Below are positions 41,355 to 49,383 of a stretch of DNA of 64,000 nucleotides, piece by piece. Numbering within the stretch: the first letter of the stretch is position 1; every line of letters starts with the position of its first letter. The DNA lies in contig CAZECM010000010.1 of NCBI GenBank assembly GCA_964510785.1, positions 3,056 through 67,055 of the forward strand. Reading direction: 5' to 3'. The notes under the pieces are model-generated. The model was given only the letters and a program-made list of their open reading frames with translations, was not told where the DNA came from and did no database searches. The stretch comes from JAAYZM01 sp964510785. Lineage in GTDB: Bacteria; Actinomycetota; Actinomycetes; Actinomycetales; Cellulomonadaceae. A program made the translations under genes and the position numbers.

Positions 41355-41711
41355 ATGCACGAGGGCCCCCTCCTCCCGGTGCCGGACGACAGTCACGCCC
41401 GGCTCGCCGCAGAGATGTTCGCCATGCTGAGCGACCCCACGCGGGTCAAGGTTCTCTGGGCGCTGCTGCAGACAGAACTTCACGTGAATGCGTTGGCGGA
41501 CATGGTGGGCTCGAGTCCCACTGCGGTGAGTCGCCACCTGGGCAAACTGCGCCTCGCCGGGCTCGTCACCACGAGGCGGGACGGCACCTACATCTACTAC
41601 TCCGCCGGTAGTTCCCACGTGCGGCGACTGTTGGGAGAGGCGCTGTCCCAGGCCGAGCACCGCTCGGGACTAGCCACGGAGATCACGCACCAGCACAGCT
41701 ACGGCGGGTGA
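41355..41711 (+). CDS. ArsR/SmtB-family metal-responsive repressor
   Basis: This 118-residue winged helix has MFAMLSDPTRVKVLWALL, the recognition helix SSPTAVSRHLGKLRLAGLV and the wing RRDGTYIYYS. It has no cysteine. The C-terminal alpha-5 helix and tail are His-rich (AEHRSG...ITHQHSYGG), matching alpha-5 sensors for Zn, Ni or Co (CzrA/NmtR/KmtR types). It should repress the divergent CDF exporter and itself through the operator at 41314-41335. ATG 41355 is the first good start. Confidence 0.87.
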   Translation: MHEGPLLPVPDDSHARLAAEMFAMLSDPTRVKVLWALLQTELHVNALADMVGSSPTAVSRHLGKLRLAGLVTTRRDGTYIYYSAGSSHVRRLLGEALSQAEHRSGLATEITHQHSYGG

Positions 41712-41738
41712 GCGGACGCGGGGATTTCTTCTGCCCGA

Positions 41739-44030
41739 TCAGGGGTGTGTGACTTCTTCCTCGGCGTGCTCGAACTCGGCTGGCTCGACCCGCCGTGCGC
41801 CGTGGGCTGCTGCGGTGGACGCCTCGGGTCGCAGGTCGAGTCGACGCAGCAACTGGGCGTTGAGGGCGACTACGACCGTAGAGAGCGACATGAGGATCGC
41901 GCCGACCTCCATTGGAAGTACGAACCCGATCGGCGCCAGTACCCCGGCGGCCAGTGGGACGGCGGCGATGTTGTAGCCGGCGGCCCACCACAGGTTCTGC
42001 TTCATCTTGCGGTATCCCGCCCGCGAGAGCTGGATGACCGACAGCACGGAACGCGGGTCGTCCGACGCCAGAATCACACCTGCTGAGGCGATGGCCACGT
42101 CGGTGCCGGCGCCGATCGCCACACCGACGTCGGCCTGCGCGAGGGCTGGGGCGTCGTTGACACCGTCGCCGACCATGGCCACGGTGCGCCCTGCGCCCTG
42201 CAGCGAGGCGACCTTGCCGCTCTTGTCCTCCGGGCGCACGCTGGCGAAAATCTGGTCGATTCCGAGTTCGGCTCCCACGGATTTGGCGACTGGTTCGGCG
42301 TCACCGGTGATCATCACGACCCGGATTCCCAGGGCGTGCAGCGCGTCGACCGCCTCGCGGGACTCCTGGCGGACCTCGTCGGCCAGTCCGAGCGCGCCGG
42401 CGATCTGCCCGTCGATCAGGACGTGGAGCACGGTTTGGCCGCGATCCGACCAGGGCTGGGTGTCCGGCAGGGCGGTGAGCTCGTGCTCGTGGAGCAGGTT
42501 CGGTCCGCCGACGGCGACCTCGCGTCCTTGCACGGTTGCCGAGACACCGACGGCGGTGGAGGCCCGGAAGTTCGTCGCCCTGGGCACCGTCACATCTCGC
42601 TGTCGTGCCGCTTCGACGATGGCGCGCGCGAGAGGGTGCTCGCTGTCGGCCTCGGCTGAAGCGGCGAAGGCGAGAAGCTCGTCCTGCGCCAGTCCTGTCG
42701 TGGCGACGTCGTGCAACGCGGGCTCGCCCTTGGTGAGGGTGCCGGTCTTGTCGAACAGGACGGTGTCGACGACGCGCATCCGCTCCAGCGCAGAGCGGTC
42801 CTTGACCAGGACGCCCCCACGAGCGGCGCGCTCGGTGGAGATCGAGACGACCAAGGGAATCGCCAGCCCGAGGGCGTGTGGGCACGCGATGACCAGGACC
42901 GTGATGGCCCGGATGATCGCGAAGTCTGGCGTCCCTATGGCACTCCAGACCGTCACGGTGATCACGGCGGCGACCAGAGCGAACCAGAAGAGCCAGCCCG
43001 CGGCACGATCGGCGAGGAGCTGTGCACGCGTCGTCGAGGATTGCGCCTCGGCAACGAGGCGCTGGATGCCAGCCAGCACGGTGGAGTCACCGACCGCGTC
43101 AACCCGGACACGCAAGGCGCTGTCGGTCGAGACCGTGCCCGCAACCACGCGGTCACCGACCGAGCGCTGAACCGGTCGTGACTCCCCGGTGATCATGGAC
43201 TCGTCGACGTCTGCGCTGCCGTCCACGACCTCACCGTCGGCCGGGACGCGCCCACCAGGGCGCACGATGACCACATCCCCCAGGCCGAGCTCAGCAGGGG
43301 GCACCCTGATGACTCCGTCACCGTCGACCTTCTCGGCCTCGTCGGGTAGCAGCGCGGCGAGCGAGTCGAGTGCCGAGGACGTCTGTGCGAGAGAGCGCAT
43401 CTCGATCCAGTGCCCGAGCAGCATGATCACCACGAGGAGCGCGAGCTCCCACCAGAAGTCGAGCTCATGTGACAGCAAACCGAGAGTGGCGCCCCAGGAG
43501 GCTACGAAGGCGACCGTGATTGCCATCGCGATGAGCAGCATCATTCCCGGCTTCCTCGCGCGAAGCTCGGAGACGGCCCCGGTCAGGAATGGGCGCCCAC
43601 CCCAGACATAGATCACCGTGCCGAGGAGCGCGGGCAGCACTGCCAGGCCCGGCACCTCGGGCAGTGAGTACCCCACCAGGTCCGCGAACATGCCGCTGAG
43701 CAGCACTGTCGGAACGGCGAGCACCAACATGATCCAGAACAGCCGACGGAACAGCGCGACATGATCATCGCCGTGGCCGCCGTGGCCGCCGTGGCCGCCG
43801 TGGCCGCCGTGGCCGCCGTGGCCACCCGTCATTGCGGCGTGGTCATGATCAGGCATGGGCGCGTGCCCCGAGGCTGGCGTGTGATGGTCATCGTGCGCCA
43901 TCTGTGCCGCGTCATGTCCGCCGTGACGGTCGTGAGCTGACGCCGCTTCGTCGTGGTGATTGTGCGGATCAGCGTGAGATGGGTGATGCCCATCCGACCC
44001 TGGCTCGCGATCGTGGTGGTGGGTGCTCAT
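41739..44030 (-). CDS. copB: CopB-type heavy-metal P-type ATPase with His-rich N-terminus
   Basis: This 763-residue P1B ATPase has a CPH motif (ACPHALGLA) in the sixth membrane helix, as in CopB proteins (P1B-3), rather than CPC. Other motifs are TGES, DKTGTLTKGE (phosphorylated Asp), SEHPLA and GDGVNDAPAL. The first 90 residues contain about 30 His, ending in a GGH tandem array encoded by a 9-bp repeat, and probably collect metal. It should export copper (Cu+ or Cu2+) or silver. A CsoR-type palindrome lies 21 bases upstream, so it is probably copper-induced. Confidence 0.9.
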   Translation of the reverse strand: MSTHHHDREPGSDGHHPSHADPHNHHDEAASAHDRHGGHDAAQMAHDDHHTPASGHAPMPDHDHAAMTGGHGGHGGHGGHGGHGGHGDDHVALFRRLFWIMLVLAVPTVLLSGMFADLVGYSLPEVPGLAVLPALLGTVIYVWGGRPFLTGAVSELRARKPGMMLLIAMAITVAFVASWGATLGLLSHELDFWWELALLVVIMLLGHWIEMRSLAQTSSALDSLAALLPDEAEKVDGDGVIRVPPAELGLGDVVIVRPGGRVPADGEVVDGSADVDESMITGESRPVQRSVGDRVVAGTVSTDSALRVRVDAVGDSTVLAGIQRLVAEAQSSTTRAQLLADRAAGWLFWFALVAAVITVTVWSAIGTPDFAIIRAITVLVIACPHALGLAIPLVVSISTERAARGGVLVKDRSALERMRVVDTVLFDKTGTLTKGEPALHDVATTGLAQDELLAFAASAEADSEHPLARAIVEAARQRDVTVPRATNFRASTAVGVSATVQGREVAVGGPNLLHEHELTALPDTQPWSDRGQTVLHVLIDGQIAGALGLADEVRQESREAVDALHALGIRVVMITGDAEPVAKSVGAELGIDQIFASVRPEDKSGKVASLQGAGRTVAMVGDGVNDAPALAQADVGVAIGAGTDVAIASAGVILASDDPRSVLSVIQLSRAGYRKMKQNLWWAAGYNIAAVPLAAGVLAPIGFVLPMEVGAILMSLSTVVVALNAQLLRRLDLRPEASTAAAHGARRVEPAEFEHAEEEVTHP
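43771..43824. repeat. 9-bp tandem repeat in the copB coding region
   Basis: CCGTGGCCG occurs five times in a row (43771-43815) with a sixth copy differing in the last base. On the coding strand it encodes Gly-Gly-His units. The copy number should be prone to slippage, which would change the number of His ligands in frame. Confidence 0.9.
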
Positions 44031-44050
44031 TGTTGCCTCCTACGCTCACC

Positions 44051-44067
44051 ATACCCCCTGGGGGTAT
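44051..44067. promoter_or_regulatory. CsoR-type operator upstream of copB
   Basis: ATACCCCCTGGGGGTAT is an 8-1-8 perfect palindrome of the TACCCC-GGGGTA type bound by copper-sensing CsoR repressors. It ends 21 bases from the copB start at 44030. Confidence 0.85.
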
Positions 44068-44174
44068 ATACAGCCCAGCGGCGATCGATGAGAGGTCGCG
44101 TTGCGGTCTGGGGTGGGGGCACGGGTCTGAGCCGCCGAGCGTTTCCGACGCGGGCTATCGACGGCTGTGCGACG

Positions 44175-44576
44175 TCAGCGGACGAGGGCGAGCAACTCGC
44201 GACAAGCGAACTCGCACTTGCGGCAGGCGTCAGCGCAGATCCGACAGTGCGCATGCATCGACGCGTGCTGTTCGCACGCGTCGCCACACCTGCGGCAGGC
44301 GACTATGACAGCCTCGAGGTGCGCACGAGTGACGTCGGCGTCATACCCCGTGGACCGAGAAAGGATACGGGCGGCGGTCGAGCAACTGTCCGCGCAATCG
44401 AGGTTGGAGCGGATGCACTTGCGCAGGTCGGCCACCATGTCCTCGCTCAGACAGGCGTCGGCACACGTGGTGCAAGCCTGGGCGCACTCCACCAAGCTCT
44501 CGATGGCACGGACGAGAACCTCCTGGTCGAGGTTGGTGCTTGCGGGGTGAGTAGCGAGCATCTCTGTTGTCCTCAT
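44175..44576 (-). CDS. Four-helix-bundle copper storage protein (Csp3-like)
   Basis: This 133-residue cytosolic protein has 15 Cys in CxxC- and CxxxC-type pairs spread along four helices (ECAQACTTCADAC, KC...DCADSC, ACRRCGDAC, HCRICADACRKCEFAC). This is the pattern of DUF326/Csp proteins, which bind many Cu(I) ions along the core of the bundle. There is no signal peptide, so it is Csp3-like rather than exported Csp1. ATG 44576 is the start. A direct-repeat CopR-type box lies 108 bases upstream in its orientation, so it probably belongs to the same regulon as copA and cueP. Confidence 0.85.
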   Translation of the reverse strand: MRTTEMLATHPASTNLDQEVLVRAIESLVECAQACTTCADACLSEDMVADLRKCIRSNLDCADSCSTAARILSRSTGYDADVTRAHLEAVIVACRRCGDACEQHASMHAHCRICADACRKCEFACRELLALVR

Positions 44577-44683
44577 CGGTCCTCCATGGTGCGACTGCTG
44601 CTTCTCAGCGCCAGATGGGCATTTCGACTCCTCTGACGCTAGGTGGGGTCGTGGATGGCTGCATCCGCTAAGAGGCCGCTTCT

Positions 44684-44701
44684 GATGAAGGTTCGATGAA
44701 G
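44684..44701 (-). promoter_or_regulatory. Copper response-regulator box A
   Basis: On the minus strand this reads CTTCATC-GAAC-CTTCATC, a perfect 7-4-7 direct repeat with 11-bp period, 108 bases upstream of the Csp gene and in its orientation. It is the best match among seven such boxes in the window. Confidence 0.75.
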
Positions 44702-44854
44702 TTGGCCGGTGCGCGCCTGCGAACGCTTTGTGCCGTGGAGCTTCGACACTGGCTGGTTTCCACCCAGTCCCGAACCGAGGAAGGCGCGGGGTTGAGCTCG
44801 CACGGTGTGGCGCGTAGTGCTCCAGCGGCCACCTCGGGGAAGCGCCGATGTAGC

Positions 44855-45973
44855 TCAGTGACTCACGGTGCTTGCCTGTGGAAGGCGCACTTCGAACCGG
44901 CTGCCTTGCTGGGAACTGCGGCTGTGGGCGGCGATCGTTCCCCCGTGGGCATCCACGAGTGCCTTGACGATGGCCAGGCCGATGCCGGAGCCGCCGTGTT
45001 CACGGTCGCGTGCCAGGTCCGCCCGGTAGAAGCGCTCGAAGATGAAGGGCAGGTGTTCCGTGGGAATCCCAGACCCGGTGTCCTGCACCTCCAGGACGAC
45101 ATCTCGCCCTTCCGCGTAGCCCTTAAGCGTGACACTCCCACCGGCCGGAGTGTGCCGGAGTGCGTTGTCGAGAAGGTTCCCGAGCACCTGGGCCATGCGC
45201 TGGGCGTCGACGTCTACCCACGGAAGCTCGGTTGGGGCATCGACGCTCACGGTCACCGCGGCAGTGGTGGCGGCCACCTGGGAGGCGGCGGCCGCGGTGC
45301 TCAGGAGGCGCCGAGGGTCCTCTGGGCGCCGGGCGAGTCGTGTCTCTCCACTCTCGGCTCTTGTCACGGCGGCGAGATCCTCGGCGAGGTGAGTCAAGCG
45401 CGCGCCCTGGGAACGGAGAAGTGCGACCGTGTGCTCGTCCAGTTCGACAAGGCCGTCTTCGAGGCCTTCCAGGTAGGCGTTCAGCGTTGCTACTGGGGTT
45501 CGTAGCTCGTGGGCGACGTCGGAGAGGAGTCGGCGGCGCAGCGATTCGCTTGCGCGCAACCGCGCCGACATGTGGTTGAACGCGTGCGCGAGGTCTTCGA
45601 ACTCCGCCCCGAAGGCTGGCGCATGGACTTCGGCGTCGTATATCCCGTCGGCGACGTTGCGAGCCGCGGTTGCGACGGCGGTGAGTGACGCACTGATCCG
45701 GCGCGTGATGAAGATGCTCACGGCGAGCGCCACCAGCGCCGCGACACCGAGAGCGATGCCGAGGGACAGCGCGCCCGCGGTGCGAAAGGCCTCCTCGGCG
45801 TGGAAAAGTGCCGACTCGGTCGCTTCGACGTCGCTCTGGAGCATGTGGTCATGGAAGATCGCAGGACCGATGATCCCGGCGACGAGCCACGCGGTGATCA
45901 CGGTCGCCAGCAGTACTACCGCGATCGCGAGCATCAGACGCCGGCCCAGTCCAGCCCGCCGGTTCGGTGTCAT
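44855..45973 (-). CDS. Sensor histidine kinase of the copper two-component system
   Basis: This 372-residue kinase has two membrane helices (about 12-32 and 65-88) around a short extracytoplasmic loop (IFHDHMLQSDVEATESALFHAEEAFR) with several His that could sense metal. A HAMP domain, the H-box SDVAHELRTP (His about 156), the N-box NLLDNALRH and the G-boxes DTGSGIP and GGSGIGLAIV follow. The start overlaps the response regulator stop by ATGA. Linkage to copper genes and the box pattern suggest a CopS/CusS role; the signal is inferred. Confidence 0.85.
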   Translation of the reverse strand: MTPNRRAGLGRRLMLAIAVVLLATVITAWLVAGIIGPAIFHDHMLQSDVEATESALFHAEEAFRTAGALSLGIALGVAALVALAVSIFITRRISASLTAVATAARNVADGIYDAEVHAPAFGAEFEDLAHAFNHMSARLRASESLRRRLLSDVAHELRTPVATLNAYLEGLEDGLVELDEHTVALLRSQGARLTHLAEDLAAVTRAESGETRLARRPEDPRRLLSTAAAASQVAATTAAVTVSVDAPTELPWVDVDAQRMAQVLGNLLDNALRHTPAGGSVTLKGYAEGRDVVLEVQDTGSGIPTEHLPFIFERFYRADLARDREHGGSGIGLAIVKALVDAHGGTIAAHSRSSQQGSRFEVRLPQASTVSH

Positions 45974-46689
45974 CTTCCGGTGCCGATTCGGTACCCCACG
46001 CCTCGCACTGTCCGGATGTACCGCTGCTCGGTCGCGTTGTCGCCCAACTTCTGTCGCACGTGGAGCACGTGCACGTCGACAAGGTGCTCGTCGCCCACCC
46101 AGTCCGCTCCCCACACCGTCTCGATGAGAGTGGCCCGGCTCAGCACCGCTTGAGGTCGACGGGCGAGGGCGACGAGGACGTCGAACTCAGTCCGGGTGAG
46201 TGGCACCGGATCACCGGCCAGGTCCACCTCGCGGCCGGGGACGTCGATCGACAGGTCGCCGACCGTCAGTGGTGGCTCATCGCGCTCGGCGCTCGTGGGC
46301 GCGACCCGGGGGCGGCGGAACATCGCGTGGATGCGTGCCATGAGCTGTCGGGGACTGAATGGCTTCGTGATGTAGTCGTCGGCACCGACGGACATACCCA
46401 CGAGCATGTCGACTTCCTCCACGCGGGCAGTGAGCATCACCACGTAGCAGTCGGAGAAGGTACGCAGCGAACGGCACACCTCGATTCCATCGACCGCTGG
46501 CAAGCCCAGGTCCAGTACGACAACGTCGGGGTCGAACGATCGCGCGAGTGCGAGCGCGGTCTCGCCATCGTGGGCCATCGCGACTTCGAAGCCGTCCCTG
46601 GCGAGGTAACTGCGGACGACGCCAGCAAGGGCGCGCTCGTCATCGACGACGAGGGCGCGACGGATGGGAGGTCTAGGCGTCGCGGACAT
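45970..46689 (-). CDS. OmpR-family response regulator, probable CopR
   Basis: This 239-residue regulator has a receiver domain with DD (16-17), the phosphorylated Asp60 (VVLDLGLP) and KPF. A winged-helix DNA-binding domain follows (LTRTEFDVLVALARRPQAVLSRATLIETVWG; YIRTVRGVGYRIG). OmpR-family proteins bind direct repeats with 10-11 bp period, which matches the CTTCATC-N4-CTTCATC boxes at seven places here. The ATG at 46689 gives the canonical N-terminus; the frame stays open upstream. It is co-transcribed with the kinase. Confidence 0.88.
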   Translation of the reverse strand: MSATPRPPIRRALVVDDERALAGVVRSYLARDGFEVAMAHDGETALALARSFDPDVVVLDLGLPAVDGIEVCRSLRTFSDCYVVMLTARVEEVDMLVGMSVGADDYITKPFSPRQLMARIHAMFRRPRVAPTSAERDEPPLTVGDLSIDVPGREVDLAGDPVPLTRTEFDVLVALARRPQAVLSRATLIETVWGADWVGDEHLVDVHVLHVRQKLGDNATEQRYIRTVRGVGYRIGTGR

Positions 46690-46768
46690 GGGGCGATTAT
46701 GCCCCTGGCTGGCCGGGAGTCTCCCGGCGATCGGCGGAGCTTCCGCTCCTTCACGGCGGCTCATCGAG

Positions 46769-46843
46769 TCAATTCGTCCCAACCGAGGGGCACTTCAACG
46801 GCGTGGCTGGAGGGCCCGCCGGGCCCAGCTTTCGACTCGTCAT
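46769..46843 (-). CDS. Candidate 24-residue leader peptide upstream of the response regulator
   Basis: A short ORF (MTSRKLGPAGPPATPLKCPS...) has a very strong ribosome site, AAGGAGGAG, five bases before its ATG. It lies 80 bases upstream of the response regulator and downstream of the terminator at 46877-46908. It may be a regulatory leader or a chance ORF with a good ribosome site. No homologue is known to me. Confidence 0.3.
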   Translation of the reverse strand: MTSRKLGPAGPPATPLKCPSVGTN

Positions 46844-46876
46844 GCTCTCCTCCTTCGCGACGGGAGCCCTGCGCAT

Positions 46877-46908
46877 CGGTGGGGCCGGCCCGTAAGCCAG
46901 CCCCACCG
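46877..46908 (-). terminator. Hairpin after the DUF305 lipoprotein gene
   Basis: CGGTGGGGC (46877-46885) pairs with GCCCCACCG (46900-46908) over a 14-base loop, 15 bases downstream of the stop codon on the minus strand. Confidence 0.55.
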
Positions 46909-46922
46909 TGGTCGGCCAGGGC

Positions 46923-47552
46923 TCAAAGTCGCTGCAGGAGAGTCCCCATCGCGTCGATCTCCGCCTCTTGGTCTTCGATGATCTTCCCGGCTAGATCCCG
47001 CACTTCGACGTTCTCACCTTCGTCGATCACCTCCTGTGCCATCTCGACGGCGCCTTGGTGGTGGGCGGTCATCAGCTCGAGGAAGCGGCGATCGAACTCG
47101 GTGCCTGAGAGTTGTCCCAGGTGGCCCATCGCCTCCGTCTGATCCATGCCTTCCATGTCCATCCCGCCGTGGTCCATGCCACCGTGATCGGTCATGTCGG
47201 GAAGCGTCTCGCCCCAACTCTCCAACCACCCGGACATGAGTTCGATCTCCGGCCCTTGCGCGCGCACGATCTGGTCGGCGAGCGTGCGGACCTCACTGTC
47301 GGTGGCGTTCGTGAGGGCGAGTTCGGCCATTTCGAGGGCGCCTTGGTGGTGAACGATCATCATCTGCGCGAACTCGGTGTCGGCGGCGTTGTGTGCGGCG
47401 GTTTCGGGGCTGTCTTCAGCGGGCGTGGGTGAGACGGTTGTTGGCTCCTCCTCGTTCACGGATGGCTCGGTACTGCTGCCGCACGCGGCCAGCGTGAGGG
47501 ACAGTGCGGCGGTGGCGGCGATGGCAGTGACGCGGCGGGACTTGATACGCAT
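46923..47552 (-). CDS. DUF305 lipoprotein, probable copper-binding
   Basis: This 209-residue lipoprotein has a signal peptide and the lipobox LAAC at about residue 22. Two DUF305 half-repeats follow, each with a metal-binding-like motif (MIVHHQGALEMA and MTAHHQGAVEMA), separated by a Met/His-rich insert (MTDHGGMDHGGMDMEGMD). DUF305 proteins are regularly found with copper efflux systems and are thought to bind copper outside the cell. ATG 47552 is the start. It follows the Cys-Cys peptide gene by 49 bases and probably shares the promoter with box B. Confidence 0.85.
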   Translation of the reverse strand: MRIKSRRVTAIAATAALSLTLAACGSSTEPSVNEEEPTTVSPTPAEDSPETAAHNAADTEFAQMMIVHHQGALEMAELALTNATDSEVRTLADQIVRAQGPEIELMSGWLESWGETLPDMTDHGGMDHGGMDMEGMDQTEAMGHLGQLSGTEFDRRFLELMTAHHQGAVEMAQEVIDEGENVEVRDLAGKIIEDQEAEIDAMGTLLQRL

Positions 47553-47601
47553 GACTCTCCGAGACGTGTGGAGGCGGTAGTGGTCTTGGTGCGACGCGAG
47601 T

Positions 47602-47733
47602 TCAGGAGACGCTGCTCGAGCAGCAACTGCTCTTGCCGGACTCCGGGCCGGACGATGCGCAACAGCCGTTGGCGTCATCTTGGATCGTTACGGTGCTCGT
47701 GCGCTCGTCAGCAGCGTCGTTGCAGCAGCTCAT
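47602..47733 (-). CDS. 43-residue Cys-Cys peptide, candidate metallothionein-like protein
   Basis: This small protein has three Cys-Cys pairs (MSCCND, NGCCAS, SSCCSS) in 43 residues and no other cysteines. Its ATG at 47733 follows AAGGAG with an eight-base spacer, a textbook ribosome site. A copper response-regulator box (B) stands 74 bases upstream in its orientation, and the DUF305 lipoprotein gene follows. The sequence is Ser/Gly/Asp-rich and polar, without a signal peptide, so it would act in the cytosol. Metal binding is an inference from the cysteines and the neighbours; I recognise no named family. Confidence 0.65.
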   Translation of the reverse strand: MSCCNDAADERTSTVTIQDDANGCCASSGPESGKSSCCSSSVS

Positions 47734-47806
47734 GAGTCGACTCCTTCGTGTCGTGGGTTTCGCTTATCAGCATGCGGCAGTCGCGACTGTCTATGACTCC
47801 ACGCCG

Positions 47807-47824
47807 GATCAAGGTTCGATGAAG
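47807..47824 (-). promoter_or_regulatory. Copper response-regulator box B
   Basis: On the minus strand this reads CTTCATC-GAAC-CTTGATC, 74 bases upstream of the Cys-Cys peptide gene. It forms a divergent pair with box C, about 57 bases away. Confidence 0.7.
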
Positions 47825-47881
47825 TTCGAGAGGGCGGTTCGCGAGAGTCTGTGTCGCTCCCGGTAGCTGGTGGATCGGAAC

Positions 47882-47899
47882 CTTCATCGAGTCTTGATC
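47882..47899 (+). promoter_or_regulatory. Copper response-regulator box C
   Basis: CTTCATC-GAGT-CTTGATC on the plus strand, 89 bases upstream of the SHOCT-domain gene at 47988 and oriented toward it. Confidence 0.7.
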
Positions 47900-47987
47900 C
47901 GTGCAGTGCCCGTTCTTGACGCCCGTCCCCGAGGCTGGGGGCACGGCACCGCTTGGTACCGGTGTTCCACCGATGAAGGAGCTTGCT

Positions 47988-48230
47988 GTGGGCCCTTGGT
48001 GCGCAGATATGGGCGCGAGCGGCTGGATCGCGATGGGAGGCGCGTGGATCGCCGTCATTGCCACCGCGATCTGGGCGCTCGGCCGTCTCTTTCCGGCGGG
48101 TGGCGGGGGGGACAGCCACCGATCCTCCCTCGACGGCCGGCTCGCGCGCGGAGAGATCGACACGGAAACCTATCGGCGACTTCGGCGCGAGCTCGACGGG
48201 GCCACGACGACGGAGCAGGAGGCGACATGA
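47988..48230 (+). CDS. Small SHOCT-domain membrane protein
   Basis: This protein of about 80 residues has one membrane helix (GASGWIAMGGAWIAVIATAIWALGRLF) and a C-terminal SHOCT motif (LDGRLARGEIDTETYRRLRREL). SHOCT segments occur at the ends of many small membrane proteins and are often seen beside copper genes; their role is not defined. I chose GTG 47988, which has AAGGAG seven bases upstream; ATG 47973 is possible but lacks a ribosome site. It lies downstream of copper box C. Confidence 0.65.
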   Translation: MGPWCADMGASGWIAMGGAWIAVIATAIWALGRLFPAGGGGDSHRSSLDGRLARGEIDTETYRRLRRELDGATTTEQEAT

Positions 48231-48240
48231 TGCCGGTCAC

Positions 48241-48459
48241 ATGGGTACACACGGCAAGCACATGGTGGCCAGCGGGGTAGGCATTCTCGCGCTCCTTGCC
48301 GTTCTCGGCTCGAACTGCCCGCACGCGCTCTTCTGGACGCTCATCCTCGCTTGCCCGGTCGGCATGGTCGGCATGATGTGGTTCATGCATCGTTCGAACG
48401 GTGCCAGCCAAGAAGCTCATGCCAGGTTCGCTCGAAGCCGTGGCGCGCGACGAAGCTGA
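48241..48459 (+). CDS. Small two-helix membrane protein
   Basis: This 72-residue protein has two membrane helices (SGVGILALLAVLGSNCPHALFWTLILACPVGMVGMMWFM) and a basic tail. The NCPH motif, the Cys in the second helix and a Met/His-rich end (MVGMMWFMH) could be copper ligands. ATG 48241 (MGTHGKHM) is the likely start; ATG 48262 is possible. It follows the SHOCT gene closely and is probably in the same operon. Confidence 0.55.
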   Translation: MGTHGKHMVASGVGILALLAVLGSNCPHALFWTLILACPVGMVGMMWFMHRSNGASQEAHARFARSRGARRS

Positions 48460-48505
48460 CCGGTGAGGAACTCCCGGCTTCCCTGGTAGCCACGCAGCCC
48501 AGGCA

Positions 48506-49348
48506 TCACGACTGACCTCGCGCCTCTTCTGGTTCTAGCGGCTCTTGGACGCTCACGTCCGTCTTCGGTCGCGGGCGCGCCGCGGGGCTCGGTCGATGTC
48601 TCACCAGGAGGGCGATCCCGGCACCGACACTGAGCAGTGACCACAGCTGGGGTTGGGTGAGACCGAGCGGACCCGGGTCGTTGATGCGAAGCATCTCGAC
48701 CAGGAACCGAGCGATACCGCTGAGGACGAGATAGGAAGCAAAGACCTGGATGGGGCCCGTGCGACGGCTCAGACGCCACAGCACCACGGCGATGACGGTG
48801 GCGGCCAGGGCCTCGTACAACGGGGTCGGATGCACTGGGACGTCCGTCGCCACGACGCCGCTCGGGAACCTCATGCCCCATGGCAGGTCGGTTGGCCGGC
48901 CGTACGTGCCGTCTCCTGACACGAGGCACCCGAGGCGACCAATCGCGTAGGCGAGACTGAGTGGAACGGCCGTGGCACCCGCGACAGATGCCAGCGGGAG
49001 ACTATGACGCCGTATAACGACGAGTGCGGCCGCGATGCCAGCAAGCAGTCCGCCGTACCAGGTGAAGCCCATGCCCCCCAGGTCGTGCGCGGACACGTTG
49101 GGGAACTGCTCGAGCAAGTAGTACACCTTCGCGCCGGCGAACCCCCAGACCGTCGCCCACAGCACCAGAGCATGGGCAGAGTCCTTCGGGAGTCCTCGTG
49201 AAGTGAACGCCCGGCCGAGCAACCAAGCGGCGACGAGGGCAGCGAGTGCTTTGCTCAGGCCGTAGGTCTGGACGTCCAGGCCGAGGAATGAGAAGAGGAC
49301 TGGTCGCACAAGGAATCTCCGTCGCTTGGGAGTTGGGGGTGGTTCCAT
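48506..49348 (-). CDS. Prolipoprotein diacylglyceryl transferase (Lgt) family protein
   Basis: This 280-residue membrane enzyme has the Lgt signature region (IGRLGCLVSGDGTYG), the upstream GFTWYGGLLAG and a C-terminal RFLVEMLRINDPG with the conserved Arg. Lgt attaches diacylglycerol to lipobox cysteines. It is shorter than a housekeeping Lgt and has GCLVSGDGTYG in place of the usual GNFxNxE. The nearby lipoproteins (DUF305, CueP) would be natural clients. ATG 49348 is preferred, and copper box D lies 36-53 bases upstream. Confidence 0.8.
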   Translation of the reverse strand: MEPPPTPKRRRFLVRPVLFSFLGLDVQTYGLSKALAALVAAWLLGRAFTSRGLPKDSAHALVLWATVWGFAGAKVYYLLEQFPNVSAHDLGGMGFTWYGGLLAGIAAALVVIRRHSLPLASVAGATAVPLSLAYAIGRLGCLVSGDGTYGRPTDLPWGMRFPSGVVATDVPVHPTPLYEALAATVIAVVLWRLSRRTGPIQVFASYLVLSGIARFLVEMLRINDPGPLGLTQPQLWSLLSVGAGIALLVRHRPSPAARPRPKTDVSVQEPLEPEEARGQS

Positions 49349-49383
49349 GCTGACCAGCCGAGGGTGAGCCCGGCCGGAGAACC

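Noticed and set aside
43771..43824. Short regular repeats considered as a CRISPR-like array
   Set aside because: Units are contiguous 9-mers without spacers inside a coding region.
41739..44030. CopA-type (CPC) identity for the first ATPase
   Set aside because: The ion-binding motif is CPH and the N-terminus is His-rich, which places it with CopB-type ATPases.
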